Shown: positions 9,811-22,169 of the stretch, piece after piece
How positions within the stretch are numbered: position 1 is the stretch's first letter
How the letters are laid out: each line of letters opens with the position of its first letter
Assembly (NCBI GenBank): GCA_911728455.2
Contig: OU452225.1
Coordinates: 20,742,495 to 20,806,494 of the forward strand
Reading direction: 5' to 3'
Length of the DNA: 64,000 nucleotides
DNA from: Marthasterias glacialis
Taxonomy: Eukaryota > Echinodermata > Asteroidea > Forcipulatida > Asteriidae
The notes under the pieces: model-generated
Database searches by the model: none
What the model was told of the DNA's origin: nothing
Seen by the model: only the letters and a program-made list of their open reading frames with translations
Made by a program: the position numbers and the translations under genes

Positions 9811-11115
9811 GTAATTAGGTGTTCGGACTCTGGTCCGAAGACCTCTTGTTTTTGTTCGGTTTTTTTAGGTGTTCGGCCATCAGCCGAACAACTATTGTTA
9901 TTGTTAAGTTTTTTTTTTTTTTTTTTTTTTTTTTTGTTTTCTCTGGGTATTCTTCCCCCTGAACCTTGTCTTCAAATTTTCTCAAAAAGTAAAGCTTGTA
10001 TGAACCTGAAACTTACCATGTACAATGATCTTAGTGAGTAGATGAAACCGTGAATTTTTGGGAATGATGACGTCATTGATGACGTCATTATGTTAAATAA
10101 ACGTTAAATAATTAAAAAAATTCATAACTCAAGAACGGCAAAGGCTACATTCAAAATCTTTGGTGCATATGAAAGGTCTTGTAATGTTGAACAAATTGTA
10201 TGCACACCATGACCCCATTTGACCTTTACTTCCGGTAAAAACCGGAAGTTAAAGTACCAAATCATGTTATTTGGGGCTCTAGAACCTAAGTGAATAAAGA
10301 TATGAACAAACTTTTAATGAATAATATTTTCTTTAGCTCAAGAGCATTCTAGAAATGTGATATATGACGTCATAGCTACGTCACAACGAAATTGATACAC
10401 GAGGTCGAAAAAAAATTTATTTTGCTATCTCAAAAAATAAAGCACGTACGGACTTGACACTTACTACATACCTAGACCACAGTGTGTATATGACAAAACA
10501 AAATTTTTGGAATGATGACGTCATCGATGACGTCATTACATTAAATTGAAGTTTTATACTAAAATAATCATATCTTAAGAATAATACATGCTACATACAT
10601 GATCTTTACACCATATGAAAGGTCATAAAGTATTAAATAAATCTTACACAGGGTGTGACCCCATTTGACCTTCACTTCCGGTCGAAAACGGAAGTAGTAG
10701 TTTTGTTATGAAAAATCGTTTCTCAATTACGTAAATTTGTGTATTAATATAATAACTTAATTTTAAAGCCCCTCGACGATTCTACAAATGTTTACAAAGT
10801 GTGACCTCATTTGACCTTCACTTCCGGTCGAAACCGGAAGTATAAGTTTGTACAACAAAAATATGTATCTCATTAATGAAACATGGTACATTAATAATCC
10901 TTACATCAATTTAAAGCTTTCTGACAATTCTAGATACCATGCACAAGGTGTGACCCCATTTGACCTTTAGTTCCTGTCAAACCGGAAGTTGGAGTTTCAT
11001 ATGACAAACCTTCATGCATAAAGATAAAAAAGTATAAAAAATATTTCGCCCGTCAGTATAGCACAAATAGACAAAAAACCTGCAAACAATATTGACCTTA
11101 AAATTACGTAATTAA

Positions 11116-11156
11116 GCCGAACACCGTGAGTTTGTCCACAAACTCTAAATTTCTAG
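11116..11156 (+). other. Helitron-like 3' terminus 1
   Basis: CCGAACACC, then an 8-bp perfect stem GAGTTTGT/ACAAACTC at 11128-11145 with a 2-nt loop. TAAATTT and CTAG (11153-11156) follow, then T. This fits the hairpin-then-CTRR|T pattern of Helitron 3' ends. Confidence 0.65.
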
Positions 11157-11907
11157 TTTTTTAATACTTCTTCTTCTTCTTCTTCTCACTGGCGATTGTC
11201 CACTTTCAAATGCACACTTTCGAAGGTCATATAACCTTGAAAATTCATACATAGGTAGTTTATGGCAAGGAGACGAAACCGTTTGAGTGACGTCATGATG
11301 ACGTCATCGGGTGTTGAATTACGTTAAATCAAAGTTTATTATTTAAAAAAATCATAACTCCTGAAGTACACAATGGAATTTTACAATCTATACATCATCG
11401 GAAAGGTCTTTAGAAAATAATTAAATGTCTCACAGAGATGACCCCAATTTGACCTTGTCTTCCGGTTCAAACCGGAAGTTGAAGCAAAAAATGCTTAAAA
11501 AGTCACAATTTAAGCTGTGGAGTCAATATGAAACAGAATTTGGACATGGTTTCAGTGTACGAAATAAAATGCAGTTTATGGCCTTTGAAAATATTACATT
11601 GATGACGTCATCAAATGTTACAGTTTGTTACGACGACGAGTTTAAAAATATTTTTTTTTTATTTCAAGTTTTTTTTTGAGCAAACTACATGTTGAATTTT
11701 TTAGTAATAAATAACGACTATAAAAGCCTTATTGTGAAATTTGAACAAAATTGGCCGTTGAATAACGAAGTTATATTAAGGTGAAAAGTGCCGTTTTTAG
11801 CGCGATCGCCGATAGAGTCTGTACAGTTACCTTACTGTATTGCACCCCGTGCGTGTGCACTCTCGGCTTTTACTGCACGCTGTGTATATACATACACGCA
11901 ACAAGTC

Positions 11908-12988
11908 AGGGCCCAATTTCATAGAGCTGCTTAACGGCAAGCAAATTTTTCTGCTTACTATAGCAAAAAAATGTGCTTAAGCGTAAACGTATTTCACCAG
12001 CGTTTGCTAACTTAAGCACGTAAACAAACTGCGCACGCAACAAAAAAGTACCGTCTGCTTAAGCAAAAATACTTCCGATCGAAAAATTTACAAAATGGCG
12101 GACGAAGTCAACGGAGTAGCGGTGGCTAAAAAATCAACAAAAAAGGAAATTATCGATGGAAATAATAAAATTTTCTGATGGAATTGGGTCACATCAGAAA
12201 GCGCCCCCTTTGGTTCGAATAATAAAGAGATATACAGCCAAAATGAAACTTTGTATTACATTGTTACAATGTTTGATCGATGTTTGGTAAAACTATAAGT
12301 TTTCACAATACAATGTGTTTGTACACATTTTTACGTGCAGTATACGCGTACCTCACACACAAAATAACTAGCTGCCGATGATGTTTCATAACCGTTGCTG
12401 TGCACATTTTAAAGAGTACTGCTGGGACTGGACTAGTACAAAGTTAACTTACATTAACGACTCCGTGATACTGAATGGATCACAAAGGACATTTCTTTCG
12501 TCATATTTCTTATTTATCTTAAAGATCAAGGGGAGTCATAACAAAAAATGTGTCAGTCATGATGTCCGTTCCCTTTCTAAATTCTATTCTACAGTACTGC
12601 AAAGTTAACGCCGTTATTTTCCCAAGTTTGATTTGCTTTGGCAAAACGTTCACACCGTATGAAATATGACTGTTGTTAAATTCATGTCTTTACTGTAATT
12701 CAGGGCAATTTTCCAGCCATGCCTTTCGATAAAACTAGTCTATTAACAGGATAATTACATTGATTATCATGACAATATTGTGACTCTCCTCCAAATTATA
12801 CTATAGCGGCCATTTTGACACAACATGACTTGCTTAAGCACAAAAACGAGTGTTTAAGGCTGCTTGTTGGTTGCTTACCGCGTTAAGCAAAAAATCGTGC
12901 TTAATAGAGGCTATGAAATAGAAAATCTGTTTAACACGCCCGTTAAGCACAAAATTGGCTGTTAAGCAGCTTTTTGAAATTGGGCCCT
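11908..12988. mobile_element. TIR MITE rich in GCTTAA motifs
   Basis: Terminal inverted repeats AGGGCCCAATTTCA...GCTGCTTAAC at the left and GTTAAGCAGC...TGAAATTGGGCCCT at the right, with many further GCTTAAGC-type words near both ends. Inserted in the Helitron-like cluster. A lone relative of the left end occurs near 35603. Contains one tiny ORF (12095-12178). Confidence 0.8.
12095..12178 (+). CDS. 28-codon ORF inside the MITE
   Basis: ATG in the context CAAAATGGCGG, reading MADEVNGVAVAKKSTKKE and ending in TGA. It is basic, with no domain I recognise. It could be the first exon of the DNA-binding protein of an autonomous parent element, or chance. Too short to decide. Confidence 0.25.
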   Translation: MADEVNGVAVAKKSTKKEIIDGNNKIF

Positions 12989-15478
12989 GGTCTTGTCACA
13001 GTTCATCGAACTTTGCGGTGTGTTAAGTTCTGTGTGTGTGTAATAATGCCAACGCAAAGAAAAACTGTTACGTCATGCCAAGTTCAGTGTGGAAATGTTT
13101 CCCTTTATGTCATTCTGGTGGCTTAATTGTGACAGGGAGAGGAAGAGGAGACTTTACTGAGATGATCACATGCTCACGTGAGTTGTTTGATGTATAATGG
13201 TGGAGAAAATGCAATTGACAAAATGATCGTCTTTCGTTCTATAATATAAACCGATCACGTACGTGCTTACGTACGAGAGTCACAAGTGTGCACCAGCGGG
13301 GCCAGAGGCACTTTACCCCCGCGAGAGTTGTTGTCGGGATTCGCTGAGTAAAACTGTTTAAAAGTAAAGTTTAAAAGTAAAGTCTTCGCTTTTCAAAATG
13401 TCCGTGTATTTCTTGACCTGAGTTGACCTCGCTTCCTGTCCAAACCGGAAGTCCCCATGAAATACATATGATAAAGCTCTTTTTAATTAGTTTCATATTC
13501 ATATTTAAAGGTTTTATTTGATTTCACTTTTAATATATCAAACAAAATCAAAACCATGCGTTATACGGTGTCATAGACACCATTATGTTGCTTTAAATGT
13601 TTCATTCCTCCAAAATTTTCTCCAAATAAATAACTCAAAATTGAAATTAAACTGATCCTTGAAACTGTGCATATAATTATTTGAACCTCAATATGAAGAC
13701 GCGAAATAAAACGATGACGTCATGATGACGTCATCAGATGTTGAGTTACAATAAATCAAAGTTTATTAATTAAATCAGAACTCCTGAAGTGCACAATGGA
13801 TTTTTACAATCTACACATCATCGCAAAGGTCTTTTGGAAACTAATTAAAAATCTCAAAGAAATTACCCCAATTTGACCTTGTATTGCGGTTCAAACCAGA
13901 AGTTGAAGGAAACAATTGTTATAAAGCCATTATTTTTTAGTTCTTTGGTCAGTATAAAACGAGCTTTGGACAGTGGTTTCAGTGTGTGAGTAGGTAAAGG
14001 ACTCTGCGTTTTCAAGTTTAAAACTGATGACGTCATTACATTAAACAGCGTCCTCTGGTAACAAGTTTGAAAACAATGGTGCTACAACACTAATTGTAAC
14101 GGCTTTTTAGGTGTTCGGGCTCTCAGCCCGGAACACTTCTTGATTTTGTTCGGTTTTTTAGGTGTTCGGACTCTGGTCCGATAACCTCTTGGTTTTGTTC
14201 GTTTTTTTTTTAAATACTTCTTCTTCTCCTTGGCGATTGTCCACCTTCAAATGCACACTTCCGAAGGTCATTATAACCTTGAAACTTCATACATAGGTAG
14301 CATATGGCAAGGAGACGAAACATAACTCCTGAAGTACACAATGGATTTACAATCTTTACATCATTGGAAAGGTCATCCAAAACTGCGTAATCGCCCTACA
14401 GACATGACCCCAATTTGACCTTGTCTTCCGGTTCAAACCGGAAGTTGAAAATGATGGAAATTTTCAAAAATTCATATTTTAAGAAGTACTTATCACATGA
14501 TCACAAATTTTACATCACATTGTAGAGAATTGAGCCTTCTCAAACTTGTGCATTGGGGTGACACCATTTTGACCTTTACTTCCGGTTCAAACCGGACGTT
14601 TAACGCAAATGTCCGTGTGCGTTCAAGCGTGTCCCACATTGCTGTAGAAAATCCAATGCCATGTACACGTCCTTGTGTGTGCGTGGCTGTGTAACATCGA
14701 TGCCCCATTGCTATGCACATTAACCACGCGTTGTTCTTTTTTCAAGGTACACACTCCACGCTTTTTAAGTCTTTAATACAGGGCTTTTTTAAAACTTTAT
14801 AAATCAACAAAAAATCAACCCTTTGAGATATGAACTTAATTCTTTCGACAAATGTCCAGGTAAGGGAGGCTCTTTCTTTTCGACACATTAAGTGACCTCT
14901 GTGACACCTACTTCCGGTCAAACCGGAAGTAGATCTTTATTTAAAAATGCTAAGAGCTAGGAACATGATTCTTTCACCAAATACCAAGGTTTGGAAAGTT
15001 CATTCTCTGTTGCACATTGGGTGACCTCTACTTCCGGTCAAACCGGAAGTAGCTCCTCGTGTAAGAGTGGTTAGAGTTAAGAACATGATTGTTTCGAGAA
15101 ATATCAAGGTTAGGTAAGGTCTTTCTTTGTGAAACATAAAGTGACCTTTGTAACCTCTACTTCCGGTCAAACTGGAAGTAGCTCCTCATTTAAAACTAGT
15201 AAGAGCTAGGAACATGATTCTTTCACAAAATAACAAGGTTTGGGATGGTCCTCTGTTGCATATTGCGGGGCCTGTGATGTCTACTTCCGGTCAAACCTGA
15301 AGTAGCTCGTCAATTAACAATGGTAAGAGCTTGGAACAGGATTCTTTCACCAAATACCAAGGTGAGGGAAGGTCCTTCTCTGTTACAAATTAAATATTAT
15401 CTTTTAAAGAACAATTTCATGTTCATATATTTAGATACTTTAGTTGCTACATCAAATAACAACTTTAAGTACTATAAT

Positions 15479-15521
15479 CCGAACACCTTGTTTTTGTGAT
15501 GTCACAAAAACCTATGTCTAG
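15479..15521 (+). other. Helitron-like 3' terminus 2
   Basis: CCGAACACC followed by a 9-bp stem GTTTTTGTG/CACAAAAAC (15490-15511, 4-nt loop), then CTATGT and CTAG|T at 15518-15521. Same architecture as 11116-11156 but a different stem sequence, which argues for structure conservation. Confidence 0.7.
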
Positions 15522-15639
15522 TTTAAGCTTGAATTTGTTTTCTGTCTGTCGTTCTGGTGCTTTTCCAAAGCTTGTTTTACAGACACTTCCCTTGTACCCT
15601 TGATTTTTGAGACTATATAAATAGGATTAGAACTGCCTC

Positions 15640-15760
15640 TAGCTACCGGGCAGTCTCGGAAGTGTAGTTGGTAAGACATCTGCTCTAGAATGGGGGGTGT
15701 TGTGGGTTAGAATCCCACACAAGGAAAATGCCTGTGAATCATTCAGAATGTTTTTGTGTT
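15640..15760 (+). mobile_element. tRNA-derived SINE fragment
   Basis: A-box-like TAGTTGGTAAGACATCTG and B-box-like GGGTTAGAATCCC within about 75 bp, followed by AAGGAAAATGCCTGTGAATC. The same tail is found at about 31081-31150 after GGGTTCGAATCCC. Confidence 0.55.
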
Positions 15761-15772
15761 TCTGGCATATTT

Positions 15773-16382
15773 GGGTCATTCCATGAAGGTGGAACCATAG
15801 GGACACCATTACATCGTTACCACCTATGAAGCTTTTTCACCGCTTCACTGGTCTACTTCGTTAATCTTGCTTTACATAGCATAAATAACACCAAATGTGA
15901 ATCATAAAAAGGATTTACTTGATTATTGTGGTGTAAAATAAACGTGATATGGTGCCTGCACTGATGTAACAGGGACACCATAGGTGTGACATTTGGTGTC
16001 CCTGTTACATTGTGACATATATCCTTAATTTTCTCAGCCTTATGTACTTTAATTAATACCCAGGAAGGCAGTTATTTTTCTTATAGATTTAGCATCAAGT
16101 TTCTGTTAAACATTGTAAATTTGTTTATTACTTCCATAATATGACAAATATGTGTTACAAGCATTGTGTCCCTGTTACATTGTTACCTTGAATTTTTAAG
16201 AATATTAGCAAAAATATCAGTTAAGATGGTGTGGAAAGGATTTGAAACTCTCTGAAGCACTTTAAAAACCCAAATCAAAGGTGATGATTGATAAAAATAA
16301 ACTAGAATCAACATTTTTTTCAAACAAAAATGATAATATTGAAAAATGTCACAAAATAGGTCCCACCTTCATGAAATGACCC
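15773..16382. mobile_element. TIR MITE, copy 2
   Basis: Same ends as 7134-7729 (GGGTCATTCCATGAAGGTGG; the right end carries one change, ATGAAATGACCC). Interior alignable along the whole length with copy 1. No transposase. Confidence 0.85.
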
Positions 16383-16504
16383 ATTTGGCAGTAGGTTGCG
16401 CCGCAGCACCTTACAAGGAATCGATCTCATCATTCAAAATAGCACTGTATACCTGCCGTGAAATACTGAGTGCTTTGGGACAGCCGTAGATAAATTGCTT
16501 TATA

Positions 16505-16652
16505 AATGTTATAAGTTATCACATAAGCGTGAGTTAAATACGGGAAAATATAGCGCTTCTGTGTCCCATATTCCACGAGGCCGAGTGGGATATGGGCGCA
16601 CACGCAGTATTTTCCCGTATTTCACGAGCGCGAGTGTGATAATGAATTTATC
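16505..16652. repeat. Imperfect inverted repeat
   Basis: Arms of about 45 bp sharing AAATACGGGAAAATA on the left and TATTTTCCCGTATTT on the right, plus TTATCACA/TGTGATAA. It is a hairpin repeat with no coding content. Confidence 0.6.
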
Positions 16653-19399
16653 TTTCAGTCAACTGGAAGGTAATACACCTTAAAGCGTTACTTGATGAAG
16701 AGCAAAACGTGCAACGAGCAAATTTTAGAATGTCATTTTACACTGTCTGTATACGGAGCGTGACGCATGACACTCAAAATACGCAGAGTGCAATATAGAC
16801 TACTTGGAGTATGATATGGTTTATTATCACACTCCCGTTGAGCAATCTCATTGGAGGATTAGCGCGCACTGGAAGATAACATATTATTACTATTATCATG
16901 TACTTTGTCCCAAAGTGTTTGTTTCTGTAAGAAAGGTAAGTAAAGATTCTCAATGGCTGGAATTTTGTATGTAATTAAAAAAAAAATTCATTCAGCGAGC
17001 ACTGTTTCAGGAAGTTTGACAGAAATTTTCACCCTAACATTGAGTATTGTTTTTGGTTTTTTGTTTTTTACCGGACGATGTGTATTTTTGTATAGACCTG
17101 AGCTTGTAACAAAATTTCAGTTTTGCAGTTTTACCATGAGAATGATTGTTAACTATCTTCTCGTTAATCTGTGAAGAATAATTAAACAGAATAATTAAAC
17201 ACAATGAAAGTGATGCAGTGGCATGCACCCAATAGACATGACAGAAAAACTAGATAGACCATTATATACACCCTATTTACATCAAGTGGCTCCTGTATAA
17301 CAAGTTTGTTGAAAATATTGGCAAAATAGCTCCATGATGGTCTTCAGTTTTTAGAATTGGAGACACAAGATTTGGCGCTTTAGATTTATTTCATGTTTAT
17401 GTCCATCAGTGATCTGCAGGGTTATATTTCTAAGATTTTGGACTTTTGAAGGATACAACGATGTATTCTTTTTTACACTATTTGAGAGTTTTTCTTCAAA
17501 AGTTTGCACGTATTGACACTGCAGATGGTATACAGTGCATATAAACGCAGCGCATAATAACAAGGAAGTTTGCTGATGAGCGATTTAATCTGTACGCGAA
17601 TCGCATTGACGTCCATCACCTTCGGAGATAGAAGTTAGAAGTTGTACATAACGGGGCAAATAGTTTCTGCACCTGAACAATATGTAACAAGGAACACCGG
17701 AGATTGCGAAAAAAGGATGACACAGCAGTGTTAGGTAATATGAACCACTTCTTGTGTTTTACAAACACCTTATCTTTAGTTGGTGATTCTTGGCCTAGTT
17801 CATTTGTTGTTGTGTTTGTTTTTTTGAGAGTCTATTGGTAGGCCTAGACTTTATTTCGCAGAACCAAAAGACAGTATTTCAACATTGTAGATCTTAAACT
17901 TGCATGGACATGGGAGTGGACTAATGCTTAGCTTATGAATACATGGACTTTGTTTGTACTAGAACCAAAGGCAGTCTAAAGTGTTTAACGGAATAAAATA
18001 TTATATATACAAATCTCTGCATATATACAAATCTAGTAATCTGTAACTTTCTGAAAAAGTTATGTTTTGGTGTTCACCCATATCTGCCAAACTTGCTGAG
18101 AAAACATGTGTATGAACAACAAGGTAGTGTCTTTATCTTTACTAGTGATATGGTACTGGAAATAGTGCAAAATATTACAAAATGAAAGAGAATCGTGCTC
18201 TTTCCAACAAAATACAGTTTATTATGACATTTTAATTTACAAGGCATATTGAATGTTTATTTCTATTTTGCAGTAATTAGCGCTACCACATGGGCTTAGG
18301 CAGGACTAGTTTTTGTGTACTATGACCAGTCAGGCAGCTATGGATCAACTTGTTACACTCATGATAATTTGATGTTGTTCCTTTTATTGATTTTATTTTT
18401 AATGGGGCCAGACGTTGGAAGCTGTGGAAGCAAAGTATTTCACCAGCACTGAAGAGCTTGGTAAGTGATTGTTGTATTTTAGCTATGTGGGTCAGACAGG
18501 AGAACCAGTTTTTGGTGTCTTTAGTTTTTGCCATTCCCTCCTGGGCCTAATTTCAGAAGCAAAATCAAATTGCCTTAGCTAAGAAAACGTTGCTATACAG
18601 GACCCGGTTGCCAGTCAAAATGTCATTTCTTTTTACATTATTGTGGCCAATGGCCTGCTTTGGCCAAAGGCCTGCATTGTTTTGCTTTGCAATATTTTCT
18701 GCTTAACAGCTGTATTACATTGGGGCCTGGTTTAGGACAACCATAGAGCAAGGACTACAGAATGATAATTATCAGGAAACAAATTTGTGACTGGCTTTAT
18801 AATATCCATATTTAGTGGGAGAAGACGACCTTTCTCAGAATCTTTGCTCTCTGGCGTTTATTTTCTGTAAGAAGACAGATAAAGTTTGTAGTGTAAGTCT
18901 TTCAACGTCAGAGGTGAGAGTCATCAAATAAAACTATAGTATTAAACGGTACCTGAAAATAAAACTAACTTATGTCAACAATTGAGTTTACAGTTGCATC
19001 TGAGTGTCTCAAAATGGTGGCAGATTGGCTTTCTCCCAGCCCAGAAATTAAACATTTTATAAACAACAAATCAAATAAATAAATCGGATACTTCATTCAA
19101 TGAAGAGTAAATATAAAAATATAATACATCTTTTGCTAAAGATTAGAACTGGATGGCAAATAGAAAAGGTTTAAATAAAGCCAAATAAAATAAGCCCTCT
19201 GGCAGGTTTCCACCAAAAGCTTTATGGCGTCCGCCATCTTGGGAATGTAATCAAATTTAAGGAATAACTAAACAAAATCATCAATATCTAGAATCTTCAG
19301 ACATAAAACAGGAATAACATTACTCTAGGCTTTTAGTAATGTCACTGTTCATCCCTAGGGAATGTGAGTGAGTGAAGATTGTAATTACGGACTAGTGAG
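16653..19399. other. Long stretch without recognised genes
   Basis: AT-rich. Contains (AT)-rich runs and fragments such as GGGCCTAATTTCAG near 18545 that recall the ends of the 11908 MITE. A possible mini-exon at 18421-18460 was considered and not accepted. Confidence 0.5.
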
Positions 19400-20880
19400 G
19401 GCAATGCAGTCATTCCTCCTGCTGTGTCCCATGTTGCTGGTCTACATGTCGCTTTAGGCTTGAACATTCCAGGCATGTGTATGTCCTGGGTGGGCTCTTT
19501 TGTCGATTGGGTGACTGACTTCTGTCAGACACACCATTCCCCATATCGGTCTGGGGGTTTACGTCTGCGCCCATGGGGTGGATCACTTGCACTTGCATCG
19601 CTGTTTCCACCTACATCTACCTACTCTGAAGCCATCTAGCCTCATGGCCCACAGGTTCCTTAAATCTGAACAACTGTTTCAGTGCACCGTGATCTGTCCT
19701 TAACAGGAACTTCTGATATAAAGGTATGCTCTGAAATGCTTAATAAAGTACACCACAGCAAGTATCTCCTTCTGTGTCTCACAATAGTTCCTCTCGGCCT
19801 TGGATAGAGCTCTACTTCCGTATGATATGACCCTCTCGGTGCCTTCCTGTTGCTGTGACACGGCTCCGATTCCATAGATGCTGGCATCTGCATCTAATGT
19901 AAACATCGATGTAGATGATGGGTAAGTTAATACCAGAGAGGAGACCAGTCATTTACTTCAACTCTTGAAATACTTGCTGACATTCTGCTGTCTAGTGGAA
20001 CAGTCGGTCTGTATCGGTGAGCCTATGCAACGGCCTCACCACTCCAGCAAAATCGGGCACAACATTCCGGTAATAGCAAAAAACTGCGTACATCACGAAC
20101 CGTGGCTGGGGAAGGCCGATCCCGCACTTGCTGAATCTTAACGGGGTCCGCCTTGACCCCCTCTTCTGAAACTATGTGCCCAAGGTACGCTACTTCTTCC
20201 TGAATAATGTGACACTTCTTAGGCTGTAGCTTCAGTCCAGCGTCTTTTATTTGGCTGAAGATAAGGTCAAGGCGCCGCATATGCTTGTCGAATGACCTAA
20301 TATGCACAATGATGTCGTCAAGATAAACCAGGTACACTTGCCACTGCAGGCTTCGTAATCCCACGGTACATAAGGCATTCAAAGGTAGAGGGCACATTGC
20401 ACAGCCCGAAGGGCATAAACCTTGCGCTCGAACTGGTACAACCCATTTGGAGTGGCAAATGCTGTTTTCTCCCTGTAACTAATTTCCTCAAATGACAAAT
20501 GCCAGTAGCCTGATGCAAGGTCCAGCATGGAGAAGAACTTTGAGCCAGAAAGTGTATCTATGGTATTGTCAATTCGAGGTATAGGGTAGGCATCTTTCTG
20601 AGTAGTTTCATTCAGCCTCCTAAAGTCCACACAAAAGTGCACCTTCCATTCAAGTATGATCGATGACGCCCACCAGGGGGTGGTGGAAGGCCTGGTTACC
20701 CCTCTCTTGAGCATCGATGTAATCTCTGTTTCGGCAACTTCCCTCTGGTGAAGTGCCAGCCAGGTACCTGGGTCTCTGCTTTACTTCCCCAGTCTCTATC
20801 TTGTGCCTATTATTTTTGCCCAAGGTCTCCTTACCCACTGGAATACTGCTCCTGGTACTTGAGGAGGAGCCTTCTTAGTT
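19400..20880 (-). mobile_element. Ty3/Gypsy retrotransposon pol remnant
   Basis: Minus strand, broken into several frames. From high to low coordinate: the HKIETG start of the RT region (about 20790), the RT core with FCVDFRRLNE, Y-P-I-P-R-I-D and S-M-L-D-L-A-S-G-Y-W (20379-20714), PFGLCN (about 20440), and the catalytic Y-L-D-D-I-I-V motif with YLGHIVSEEGV (20023-20397). RNase H follows with F-T-L-D-A-D-A-S, Y-G-S-R-A-L and E-I-L-A-V-V-Y (19700-19906). The integrase is missing: RNase H is followed within about 100 bp by an Arg/Pro-rich C-terminal tail (19410-19610). Frameshifts and the internal deletion make it inactive. LTRs were not found. Confidence 0.85.
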
Positions 20881-21277
20881 GAGGCGCATGGACGATCTTT
20901 CGTACAAGTCTTGCACATGATTTGTTCTCTTTTGTCTCACTTTTCCCACGGGTCATCCTAACCCTCTGTATTTCTACCTCCGCAGGGGGTCAGATGTAAC
21001 CAGCTTGGGGCTTATTGAATCTACCGGGCACTGAATACTGCTGTTTTTGTTTTTTGATGAAGGGTAAAATGTTCGTCTCTTGGGTTCATGAGACGCAAGG
21101 GGACTACACTGTCTTGTAACCAATTTTGGGTTCTATTAATCCACATGATACCATCACATCATCACCTTCTTTTAACAAGTATTTAGTGATTCTATTCATC
21201 AATACCTTTAACTCTTTACCCGCCATACATTCACAGCAATTTAATCCTATCTTTTTGAAATATGTTTTTTCCTTTAG

Positions 21278-21526
21278 GATTGCCCTGACCACTCCCAAGA
21301 TTTCCGCTCTGTCCAGTGCTCCAACTTCAACAATGAGCCGTACAGCGGCCGGTACTACATGTGGGAGCCATACATTAGCCAAGACATGGACGCCTGTGAG
21401 CTGACGTGTATTACAACTGGCAGTGAGCACTTCAGGAAAGTGGACAAGGTGGTGGATGGGACGAGGTGCTACCCGGAGAAAATCGCTCCTGAGGTCTTGG
21501 ACATTTGCATCTATAAGAAGTGTCAT
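21278..21526 (+). CDS. ADAMTS/papilin-type cysteine-rich domain exon
   Basis: Open exon of 83 codons, phase 0 at both ends (TCCTTTAG | ... CAT|GTAAGT). It shows D-F-R-S-V-Q-C-S, then Y-M-W-E-P-Y, D-A-C-E-L-T-C, V-V-D-G-T-R-C and L-D-I-C-I-Y-K-K-C. This is the order found in the cysteine-rich region of ADAMTS, ADAMTS-like and papilin proteins, where it binds matrix or substrate. The next expected segment of the family (the GCD...CGVCGG block) is not found downstream. No metalloprotease domain is seen upstream, so the locus is ADAMTS-like or papilin-like, or the catalytic part is lost. Whether it joins the HYR/EGF exons 12 kb upstream cannot be told from sequence. Confidence 0.85.
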
Positions 21527-22169
21527 GTAAGTGTAAACATCAAATCAAAATAGCCCTCAAAAATAACGGAGAAAATATCTGAGAAGTGACCATAAGAATT
21601 TCCATATTACAAAACAATTTAATAAATAAATATCAAAATCAGCATTTCACGGGAGCATCTTCTCAAAACAAATTTTTGTAATTGTGATATTTTTGGCAAC
21701 AATTGAAAAAAAAATTTCCACTAAAATTCACTTGTTTTTTTTTTCAATTTTGATTACATTCGTTTCCAAATAGACAAAATGTAATAGTAACATTTATAAA
21801 TATTAAACTGTTTTACTTTCCTGTATCAATGAAAGAATAATATTTGGAAAAATTACAGCTATTTCTTTTACAAAAAAGAGTATCATCTTTGTTTTCTTTA
21901 CCTGTGTTTAAAACGAAATTGGAATCACAAATGACTTCGGTATCAAACAGCCCCTTGAACTAAGTATTTTGTACTTCTGGCCTCCTTGTGAATCTTTCTG
22001 ACAGCATGTATGTTGTGATCAAACCTTAGGATCCACATATGCAGGGGTGACGGCAGCACTTGTGAGACAGTCTCTTAAATCTTCACCCAGACGCTGTCGG
22101 CTGGCGACAACCATGAAATCTTCACCATCCCCCGGGGGTTTGTCGGCATCAAGATTTAGGACATGGCTT

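Larger units (their letters stand above)
9811..15521. mobile_element. Helitron-like repeat cluster with CRE/ETS units
   Basis: At least two related non-autonomous units. Left-end hairpins with the GGTGTTCGG core occur at about 9816-9895 and 14108-14180. Matching inverted CCGAACACC plus a terminal hairpin plus CTAG occur at 11116-11156 and 15479-15521. The interior repeats a module of TGATGACGTCAT, then TGACCCCATTTGACCTT, then a palindrome of ETS type (ACTTCCGGT/ACCGGAAGT). About thirteen palindrome copies occur (near 10231, 10674, 10822, 10970, 11459, 13434, 13885, 14427, 14579, 14909, 15032, 15161, 15284). No Rep/helicase ORF is seen, so the units would be non-autonomous. Assignment to Helitron/Helentron rests on end structure only. 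Confidence 0.6.

Noticed and set aside
9718-10041. 107-codon plus-strand frame
   Set aside because: It runs through SINE text, the EGF half-exon in the wrong frame, and a poly-T tract. No protein support.
18421-18461. Mini-exon ending in CTTG|GTAAGT
   Set aside because: The donor is good, but there is no convincing acceptor, no domain, and no conserved residues to tie it to either ECM gene.
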